This document shows positions 1 through 5,126 of a stretch of 7,757 nt of DNA, one piece after another. Positions within the stretch are counted from its first letter, which is position 1. Each line of letters starts with the position of its first letter. Under the pieces are notes generated by a model. The model was given only the letters and a program-made list of their open reading frames with translations. It did not search any database and was not told the origin of the DNA. The position numbers were made by a program, and so were the translations under genes. Source of the stretch: Desulfobacterales bacterium CG23_combo_of_CG06-09_8_20_14_all_51_8 (GTDB lineage: Bacteria; Desulfobacterota; Desulfobacteria; Desulfobacterales; Desulfosalsimonadaceae); contig PCSG01000068.1 in the NCBI GenBank assembly GCA_002772195.1, forward strand, positions 1 to 7,757, given 5' to 3'.

Positions 1-134
1 ATTTCCTCGGCTGCGCGATTAAACGAAGTGATTTCCCAGTTATGATCCACCGTAAAAACACCGTCTGAAATACTTTCAAGAATAATCCAGGTGGTATCCG
101 GGTCCAGTTTTTTGGTTTTCGGAAGTATTGGCAT
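1..134 (-). CDS. PAS-domain protein, N-terminal fragment (probable signalling regulator)
   Basis: Only the first 44 codons lie in the window; the gene runs off the left edge. They read as a short N-terminus followed by the first strand and helix of a PAS fold: residues 16-44 contain WIILESISDGVFTVDHNW and then ITSFNRAAEE. This is the usual opening of PAS sensors in bacterial sigma-54 activators and histidine kinases. The output domain is outside the window, so the class is inferred only from the resemblance. The ATG at 132-134 was chosen because the PAS homology begins just after it. Its Shine-Dalgarno sequence is poor (the upstream bases are A-rich with no GGAG), and the frame stays open upstream to at least 237 without an ATG, GTG or TTG start in frame. 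It lies 103 nt downstream of the broken flavoprotein, on the same strand, and may be the last gene of that operon or have its own promoter. Confidence 0.72.
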   Translation of the reverse strand, partial: MPILPKTKKLDPDTTWIILESISDGVFTVDHNWEITSFNRAAEE

Positions 135-237
135 ATTTATTTGGTATTCATTGGCAGGGTTGATCTCCCAGACAATTTGCTCACCCGATTCATGCCGGTT
201 TTTAGCCCGAACCGAAGGTATCGGATAAACGAAAATT

Positions 238-1026
238 TCACCCTCTCCCCAGCTTTTTCAACAACTGATTGGCCGCTGTCAGCAGCGGATCCCACACCGG
301 GCCAAAGGGCGGGGCATAAGCCAGATCGGTCTGACTGAAACGTTCAACGGTCATCTGGTTATGCAGGGCCACCGCCGCCGCATTGATGCGGTGGGCAGCC
401 CCTTCCCGGCCCACCATCTGGGCACCCAGAAGCCAGCCGGTCTTCCGGTCCCCGATCATGTGTACATGGATGGGGGTCGATCCCGGATGGGCATGGGCCC
501 GGGACCGGCTTTTGATGATCTCGGAGACCGGATCAAACCCGGCCTTTTCGGCCTCGGCCACGGTCAGGCCGGTGCGGGCCACTTCCAGATCAAACACCTT
601 GAACACGGCCGTGCCGGCAACGCCATCCAGCGCCGTGGGAATGCCGCAGACATTGTCCGCCACCGCCCACCCGGCCCGATTGGCCACCAAAGCCAGGGGA
701 ATCCAGGTTTTTTCTCCGGTCACCACATGATAGGCGTCCGCGCAATCTCCGGCAGCATATATGTTATCATCTGATGTTTTCATCTGTCGGTCAACGGCAA
801 TGGCTTTTTTGATGCCGGTTGTCAGGCCGGCCTGAACGGCCAATTCGCTGTTGGGGGTGATGCCAATGGCAACAATCACCATATCTGCTTCTAATGTAAG
901 GTTTTCACAGACTACCGATAGTGATCCGTTTGCCGGTTCGATTTTTTGGACCGAATGCCCCATGTAAAGCTTTACCCCGTTTGATTCCACCTCTTTTTGG
1001 ACCCTATCCGACAATTCATCGGCCAT
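238..1026 (-). CDS. C-terminal part (262 aa) of the interrupted CoADR-like flavoprotein
   Basis: This part begins with an ATG (1024-1026) directly abutting the TAG, in the same frame. It continues the NAD-binding domain (VIVAIGITPNSELA), then the second FAD contact with IYAAGDCAD, then the dimerisation domain with DLAYAPPFGPVWDP near the C-terminus. The Tyr of YAPPF is conserved in CoADR enzymes and present in the intact paralogue. No Shine-Dalgarno precedes the ATG (upstream bases are TTTATCCCC), so independent initiation is unlikely. Termination-reinitiation coupling is possible because stop and start touch. The fragment lacks the catalytic cysteine and the first FAD motif, so any function depends on restoring the full chain or pairing with the N-terminal piece. 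Its distal portion (about 300-780) is GC-rich, roughly 67-72% in two sampled lines. Confidence 0.6.
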   Translation of the reverse strand: MADELSDRVQKEVESNGVKLYMGHSVQKIEPANGSLSVVCENLTLEADMVIVAIGITPNSELAVQAGLTTGIKKAIAVDRQMKTSDDNIYAAGDCADAYHVVTGEKTWIPLALVANRAGWAVADNVCGIPTALDGVAGTAVFKVFDLEVARTGLTVAEAEKAGFDPVSEIIKSRSRAHAHPGSTPIHVHMIGDRKTGWLLGAQMVGREGAAHRINAAAVALHNQMTVERFSQTDLAYAPPFGPVWDPLLTAANQLLKKLGRG

Positions 1027-1587
1027 CTAGGGGATAAAAGTTAAATTGGGTTTAACCATGGCAACTTCAATGGATCGGACGGAAAGGGCTTCACACATTT
1101 CAAGGCCAATATACCCCATGCCGATAATCACGGCCTTTTTGACCTTATGTTCATCAATATACGCCTTAATTTTTCTGCCGTGATCCAGATTTTTTAATGT
1201 CAAAACGCCTGGAAGATGAAACCCCGGAAGATTCGGGACAATGGGTGATCCGCCAGTGGCAATCAGGAGTTTATCATAAGGATATTCAAATTTTTGTCCC
1301 TCATTTGTAACCCCCAGAACCCGCTTTCTCGCAGGGTCAATAAATTCAACCTCATGACCGGTCAAAAGGTTGATTCCCTGTTTTTTTCTAAAAACGTCAG
1401 CCTGCCGAACCACAAGGTCTTCAATCGCTTTTCCCGGCACTGCTATATTATAAGGCATGCCGCAGGCGCTGTATGAGACATCACGGGTTTTTTCGAAAAC
1501 AGTCACATTCATTTCCGGCATGTTACGTTTTGCCCGGCTGGCGGCGCTCATGCCGGCGGCATCTCCGCCGATAATCAGAAAATTCAT
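1027..1587 (-). CDS. N-terminal part (186 aa) of the interrupted CoADR-like flavoprotein
   Basis: This is the product made if translation stops at the TAG. It carries the dinucleotide fold for FAD (IIGGDAAGMSAASRAKR, residues 5-21), the CoADR active-site cysteine in SYSACGMPYNI (Cys42), the ATGGSP turn (residues 110-115) and the glycine-rich NAD(P)-binding loop (IIGMGYIGLEMCEAL, 154-168). It ends just after the strand that follows that loop. It lacks the rest of the NAD domain and the dimerisation domain, so it should be inactive alone. The ATG at 1585-1587 is firmly set by AAAGGAG about 5 nt upstream (1593-1598). It follows the winged-helix gene by 49 nt. The base composition is AT-rich (about 34% GC in sampled 60-base lines), unlike the C-terminal part. 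Confidence 0.7.
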   Translation of the reverse strand: MNFLIIGGDAAGMSAASRAKRNMPEMNVTVFEKTRDVSYSACGMPYNIAVPGKAIEDLVVRQADVFRKKQGINLLTGHEVEFIDPARKRVLGVTNEGQKFEYPYDKLLIATGGSPIVPNLPGFHLPGVLTLKNLDHGRKIKAYIDEHKVKKAVIIGMGYIGLEMCEALSVRSIEVAMVKPNLTFIP

Positions 1588-1592
1588 AGGTT

Positions 1593-1598
1593 CTCCTT
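1593..1598 (-). promoter_or_regulatory. Shine-Dalgarno of the interrupted flavoprotein
   Basis: On the minus strand the bases read AAAGGAG followed by a 5-nt spacer and the ATG at 1587. This fixes the true N-terminus of the flavoprotein at MNFLIIGG. Confidence 0.7.
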
Positions 1599-1636
1599 TT
1601 AGGATACGCAGGATGAATTATCGCAGCGATGCTTCC

Positions 1637-1996
1637 TCACCATAAATGGATTATTTTTTCCCCCTGGCGCAGTTCACCCCTGACCTTCTCCATATGCCTC
1701 AGCGTTGCAATCTCTCTTTCCAGATCCGACGGCGTTATTTGCAGCTTCTCTGCGATGATTCCGGGCGCTGCGCCGCCGGTCTCCTTTAATATCTGTAATA
1801 TCTTTGATTGAATTTCAGTCATTGCAACGCTCGTTCCATCTCCTTTTGAAAAGGATTTGGCGCTGAATACTGCCCATGGATCACATGCCTTCGCGGGCGA
1901 AAGGCGATCCATATAGCAGTCCTCGCACAAATTCTGTCCATGCAATTCCCGTCCTTCGTTTTCTTTGATATTCGCGTTGCATTTATCACATCTCAT
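1637..1996 (-). CDS. Small zinc-knuckle / winged-helix protein (119 aa), probable regulator
   Basis: The family name is not recognised, but two modules can be seen. Residues 3-27 form a LIM-like zinc site, CDKC then 17 residues then CEDC, with His19 and Tyr28 nearby, followed by a conserved-looking ACDPWAVFSAKSF segment (37-49). Residues 60-119 look like a winged helix-turn-helix: helix TEIQSKILQILKETGG, helix APGIIAEKLQ, a recognition-like helix TPSDLEREIATLRHMEKV, and a wing GELRQGEKIIHLW. The protein could be a metal- or redox-responsive DNA-binding regulator of the cluster, or a structural zinc protein. The start is set by AAGGAG at 2005-2010, 8 nt before the ATG. It sits 127 nt after the cytochrome gene and 49 nt before the second flavoprotein. 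A hairpin lies just upstream of its ribosome binding site. Confidence 0.8.
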   Translation of the reverse strand: MRCDKCNANIKENEGRELHGQNLCEDCYMDRLSPAKACDPWAVFSAKSFSKGDGTSVAMTEIQSKILQILKETGGAAPGIIAEKLQITPSDLEREIATLRHMEKVRGELRQGEKIIHLW

Positions 1997-2014
1997 TCAA
2001 CCATCTCCTTAGCT

Positions 2015-2037
2015 TTATGACCAATGCCAGATCATAA
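2015..2037 (-). promoter_or_regulatory. Hairpin in the leader of the zinc/winged-helix gene
   Basis: The minus-strand RNA would read UUAUGAUC, a 7-nt loop UGGCAUU, then GGUCAUAA. The stem is 8 bp with one U-G wobble and ends about 5 nt before the AAGGAG ribosome binding site. No U-run follows, so it is not a classic intrinsic terminator. It could be a translational control or mRNA-processing element between cytochrome and regulator, or chance. Confidence 0.35.
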
Positions 2038-2123
2038 CCGCCATGCTTTTAACAAACTGATTCAGCGACGTTAATAAAACTTTATCATCCAAATGAAACA
2101 AAAGAAAACGGAATTCACAGTCT

Positions 2124-2645
2124 TTATTCGGTCTTTGTTTTGCCTGTTTCTGGATGAACTGAGAATTTATGGGAACTATGAGGAAATTTTTTAAGAACCC
2201 GAATATTGTCTCCGGTCGGCGGTAATTTTTTATCTTTAACCAGAACAAAATCATCGACACCACTTGCAGGCATATGGCATTCCCAGCAACTTTTCCCCTC
2301 AAATTTCAGATTTCTGTCTTCGTGGCACCTCAAACAGACACCGTTCCCGGCGGTTTCAATCCACTTCTCATGCCCTTCATAATAACCGAGACGACAAAAA
2401 GTGCGCTCATCTGCCTTGTACTTGTCTTGCTGCGCTTTTCCCGGCACATGGCATTCCAGGCATGACAGGGAAGCATGGTTTGACTGCAAAAGTTCATCAT
2501 AGATTTTCGACACGTTATGACATGCTGCACAGTTTTCGGCTTCAGGGAAAGTTTTGGGGTCAGGCCCTTTAAGCAGCGTATCCGCCAAAACAGGAGAATG
2601 GCAAAAAAGTATAGCGGTCAATGCAATTAAAAAAAATCTTTCCAT
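2124..2645 (-). CDS. Exported tetrahaem cytochrome c (173 aa)
   Basis: This is a periplasmic electron carrier with four haem-attachment motifs: CAACH (Cys39), CLECH (Cys62), CLRCH (Cys104) and CWECH (Cys120). The N-terminus is a Sec signal peptide (MERFFLIALTAILFCHSPVLA, probable cleavage after Ala21), with no retained membrane anchor obvious. Free histidines at 57, 92, 156, 159 and 164 could supply distal axial ligands for bis-His low-spin haems. An extra CRLGYYEGH stretch (Cys84 to His92) is not a standard haem site. The C-terminal 45 residues are charged and haem-free. It resembles the small multihaem cytochromes of sulfate and metal reducers, but the exact family is not assigned. The start is supported by GAAGGAG 8 nt upstream. 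It follows the DUF4242-like gene by 21 nt, so the two are probably co-translated. No partner quinone oxidoreductase is visible. Confidence 0.88.
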   Translation of the reverse strand: MERFFLIALTAILFCHSPVLADTLLKGPDPKTFPEAENCAACHNVSKIYDELLQSNHASLSCLECHVPGKAQQDKYKADERTFCRLGYYEGHEKWIETAGNGVCLRCHEDRNLKFEGKSCWECHMPASGVDDFVLVKDKKLPPTGDNIRVLKKFPHSSHKFSVHPETGKTKTE

Positions 2646-2666
2646 TTCTTTTTCTCCTTCTCTTTT

Positions 2667-2954
2667 TTAAGATATTATGGAAGGGGTTATTTCTGTTATA
2701 GGCATATCAGGGGAAGTTTCTTCAACCGGAATGATTGATTCCCAAGGCACATCCATTTCAGTAAAAATATTTTTCAGTTCTTCCGGGCTTCGGGCAAGCC
2801 ATAGGCAATAGCGAATCCCTTCTTTTTCATTAAAATATGTCCGAACCCACCTCGCGCTTTCAACTTTAGCCCGTTTACGCAAATTGGCTTGAACCACATG
2901 GCAATCCACTCCAGGATTATTGTGAACCGCCATAAATTTTTTAAATTTATTCAT
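2667..2954 (-). CDS. DUF4242-type small protein (95 aa)
   Basis: The sequence from FMAVHNNPG through ARWVRTYFNEKEGIRYCLWLARSPEEL to VPWESIIPVEE resembles the DUF4242 (SCO4226-like, ferredoxin-like fold) family. One Streptomyces member of that family is described as nickel-binding. Metal binding here is only an inference; His11, Cys18, His19 and Cys50 are candidate ligands. There is no signal peptide or membrane segment, so it should be cytoplasmic. The ATG at 2952-2954 is preferred over an upstream TTG at 3020 because AAAGGAG lies 8 nt before it and family similarity starts at this methionine. The last 12 or so residues (PITEITPSIIS) are a non-conserved tail. It lies 73 nt after the RACo-like gene and 21 nt before the cytochrome gene, so it is part of the leftward operon. 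Confidence 0.72.
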   Translation of the reverse strand: MNKFKKFMAVHNNPGVDCHVVQANLRKRAKVESARWVRTYFNEKEGIRYCLWLARSPEELKNIFTEMDVPWESIIPVEETSPDMPITEITPSIIS

Positions 2955-3027
2955 GCCCCTTTCTCCTTTGCCTGTTGTTTGAAATATGGTTACCCTGTTT
3001 TTTATCTCCCTCCCTTTCAACTATGAT

Positions 3028-5112
3028 TTATTGAAATTTTCTTTTCACGCTCGGAAATTCCTCCAGATTCGTATGGGGAATAAACAGCGCGGACGTGAAT
3101 TCCTCCATGAACCGGTTGTTGCTTGAAAAATCGATATAGGTCATGCGGTTGCAGATTTCCACAGCCTCTTTCCGGTGGGCTTCGGAAAGCAGCGCCATAT
3201 AAGCTCCGGCGATGGAACTGTTGCCCATGTATTTGAATTTTCGGCGGTCTATATCCGGAAGCAGCCCGATGGAAACTGCTTTTTCCAGGTCCAGGTATTG
3301 CCCGAACCCGCCGGTGATGATCATGCGGTCGATCATGGAGATATCCAGCCCCGCCTGATGCAGCAGCACCTTAAATCCCGCATACACCGCCCCTTTGCTC
3401 CGGATAATATTTTCCACATCCGATTCCATGAACAAAATATCCTTGTCCACGGACGTTTCCCCGGCAAAAGCCAGAATATAGGCGGGTTCATCTCCGTCCT
3501 TCGTGATTCTGGGATGGCCAGCATCGCGAGTAAACTTGCCATTCTGCTGGATAATCCCGGCCCGGACCATTTCCGAAATCAGATCAATCATGCCGGACCC
3601 ACAGATGCCGCGGGGGAGGACATCCTCCACCACCGAAATTGCGGGAACAAGGGTTTCCGGGTCAATGGTGACTTTTTCAATGGCTCCCTCTTCTGCCCGC
3701 ATGCCCCAGCGGATGCCGCCGCCTTCAAAAGCCGGGCCGGCGGAACAGGAAGCGGTCATGAGCCAGTCTTTGTTTCCCAGGACGATTTCGCCGTTGGTGC
3801 CCACGTCTATAAACAGCGTCAGAGGGTCTTCCCTGTGAAACCCTGTATAGATTAGGCCGGAAACGATATCGCCGCCCACATACCCGGCAGGTCCGGGCAT
3901 AACGAACACCGCAGCCTCAGGATTCACCTTGAGGCCCACACTGCCGGCCTTGAGAATGGGAAAGGCAGATACAGAGGGGACATAGGGCTCCCGCCGGATA
4001 TGCCTGGGTTCGATTCGGAGCAGCAGATGGACCATGGTGGTATTGCCGGACAAAACCACATTATCGATGCGGTCCCGGTCAATCTCTGCGCCGGCAATGG
4101 CCTCGTTGATCAGTCCGTTGATGGTGGCCAGTCCCATGTCGCTGAGTTTTTTCACGCCGTCTTTTTCCGCGCACACGATCCGGTTAATGACATCATCTCC
4201 GCAGGCCGCCTGCCGGTTATGGCTGGATGTGGCAGCCATAACCGTGCCATCCTTCATATCCACCAGGTACACGACAATAGACGTGGTGCCGACATCAATG
4301 GCCAGCCCCAGGGAACCGGCCCGGCCGTTTCCGGGAACCACCCCTACGATTTCGCTGGAAAACCTTTTTTTTACAACCGATGCGGTGACTTTCCAGTTTT
4401 CATCCCGCATGGCCGCAGCCAACTCCCGCATGACGGTCAGGCCCGCGCTCATGCGGCTGACATCACATCCGTTTCTGGAAAGCCCCCTTAACAGGCGGTC
4501 CATGTCGCTGATGGAATCGTCAAGGGTGGGCGGTGACAACTCAAGAGAAAAATGCGCCAACATGGGCGTGATGTCTGTGACCAGCCCGCGCATCCGGTCC
4601 GTAGCCGCCTTCCCCATGCCGGCTATTTTTAACTTTTTCTCCAGGGTTTCTTCGGGAATGCGCACGACAATATCGCAGTGAACCGTGGTCTGGCAGGCCA
4701 GAACATAATTTTTCCCCTTTTCCGCCGGGGTCAGCAGGGGAGTGGTGGCGCTTTTTGCAGTGCCGGATTCCAGGATCAGTTTGCATTTGCCGCAGGATCC
4801 TTTGCCGTTGCAGGACGCATTCAGAGGTACATCTCCGAGCTGAGCTGCGTAAAGCAGCGTGGCTCCCTCAGGAACCCGGACTTCCTTGTTATCCGGCTGA
4901 AACACCACGGTGTGTTCTTTTGTTTTCGAAAATGGGACATCGTCAATGCCTTTCCCGCCGCGCTTTTCCATAAACCAGATGGGGCAGGATGAACGAAATT
5001 TGCAGTGGATGTTCGGGTCCACGCATTTCAGACATTCCTCGCACAGATAATGATTGTGCTTCATGCATACGAAATTGGTTTCCCGACCCGGATGATTGAC
5101 ACATTTTCCCAT
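3028..5112 (-). CDS. RACo-like 2Fe-2S/ASKHA ATPase with N-terminal zinc finger (694 aa)
   Basis: This belongs to the DUF4445 / RACo family (relatives: RamA and RACo, ATP-dependent reductive activators that return corrinoid proteins from Co(II) to Co(I)). Domains in order: a Cys/His-rich B-box-like zinc finger at residues 4-43 (C4, H7, C16, H19, C24, C27, with C30, H36, C37 and C43 nearby); a plant-type 2Fe-2S ferredoxin domain at about 66-152 with C101, C107, C110 and C140 (CNGKGSCGKC, then LACQT); a linker/middle domain to about 265; and the ASKHA actin-like ATPase from 268 with phosphate loops AIDVGTTSIVVYLVD and FIDVGTNGEIVL, SCSAGPAFEGGGI (455-467), GICGSGMIDLI and the late IITGGFGQYLDL. 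The length is slightly above the usual 600-650 residues because of the finger. The start is fixed by TAGGAG 6 nt before the ATG. It lies 9 nt after the CoADR-rhodanese gene, whose stop overlaps this ribosome binding site, implying tight co-translation. No corrinoid protein or methyltransferase lies in the window, so the activated partner is unknown. Confidence 0.9.
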   Translation of the reverse strand: MGKCVNHPGRETNFVCMKHNHYLCEECLKCVDPNIHCKFRSSCPIWFMEKRGGKGIDDVPFSKTKEHTVVFQPDNKEVRVPEGATLLYAAQLGDVPLNASCNGKGSCGKCKLILESGTAKSATTPLLTPAEKGKNYVLACQTTVHCDIVVRIPEETLEKKLKIAGMGKAATDRMRGLVTDITPMLAHFSLELSPPTLDDSISDMDRLLRGLSRNGCDVSRMSAGLTVMRELAAAMRDENWKVTASVVKKRFSSEIVGVVPGNGRAGSLGLAIDVGTTSIVVYLVDMKDGTVMAATSSHNRQAACGDDVINRIVCAEKDGVKKLSDMGLATINGLINEAIAGAEIDRDRIDNVVLSGNTTMVHLLLRIEPRHIRREPYVPSVSAFPILKAGSVGLKVNPEAAVFVMPGPAGYVGGDIVSGLIYTGFHREDPLTLFIDVGTNGEIVLGNKDWLMTASCSAGPAFEGGGIRWGMRAEEGAIEKVTIDPETLVPAISVVEDVLPRGICGSGMIDLISEMVRAGIIQQNGKFTRDAGHPRITKDGDEPAYILAFAGETSVDKDILFMESDVENIIRSKGAVYAGFKVLLHQAGLDISMIDRMIITGGFGQYLDLEKAVSIGLLPDIDRRKFKYMGNSSIAGAYMALLSEAHRKEAVEICNRMTYIDFSSNNRFMEEFTSALFIPHTNLEEFPSVKRKFQ

Positions 5113-5113
5113 G

Positions 5114-5126
5114 ATATGCTCCTATT
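5114..5126 (-). promoter_or_regulatory. Overlapping stop and Shine-Dalgarno linking flavoprotein and RACo-like gene
   Basis: The TAG stop of the flavoprotein is part of the TAGGAG ribosome binding site of the next gene, whose ATG follows 6 nt later. Translation of the two genes is therefore probably coupled. Confidence 0.6.

Larger units (their letters stand above)
238..1587 (-). pseudogene. CoADR-like FAD/NAD(P)-disulfide oxidoreductase interrupted by an in-frame TAG
   Basis: Read through the TAG at 1027-1029, this is one continuous frame of about 449 residues. That is the normal length of a CoA-disulfide reductase / NADH oxidase-type flavoprotein without a rhodanese domain. All expected parts are present and in order: FAD-binding GGDAAG near residue 7, SACGMPY with the redox Cys42, NAD(P)-binding GMGYIGLE near 156, the second FAD motif IYAAGDC, and the C-terminal dimerisation motif LAYAPPF. 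Aligned by eye to the intact paralogue at 5122-6831, the stop falls at an aromatic position (Phe in the paralogue, next to LDW). This fits a former Trp codon TGG changed to TAG. Possible explanations are a recent nonsense mutation, a sequencing error, amber suppression (including pyrrolysine), or reinitiation at the ATG directly after the stop. GC content also changes sharply inside the gene at about 800-850. Confidence 0.75.

Noticed and set aside
135..237. Terminator or promoter between the broken flavoprotein and the left PAS gene
   Set aside because: Only a 5-bp stem (CGGTT/AACCG around 196-214) without a T-run, and no recognisable promoter, could be seen.
361..774. Plus-strand open frames of 115-137 codons opposite the flavoprotein
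   Set aside because: They lie antisense to a strongly conserved flavoprotein in its GC-rich part, where opposite-strand frames stay open by codon bias. The translations show no domain features.
2015..2302. 95-codon minus-strand frame overlapping the end of the cytochrome gene
   Set aside because: It overlaps the haem-bearing region in another frame and shows no recognisable domain.
2955..3020. TTG-initiated 22-residue extension of the DUF4242-type protein
   Set aside because: A strong AAAGGAG precedes the internal ATG at 2954 and family similarity starts there; the extension is unconserved-looking.
3175..4681. Long plus-strand frames (163-226 codons) opposite the RACo-like gene
   Set aside because: They are shadows of a well-supported 694-residue gene. 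Their sequences are low-complexity Pro/Arg/His mixtures without motifs or good ribosome binding sites.
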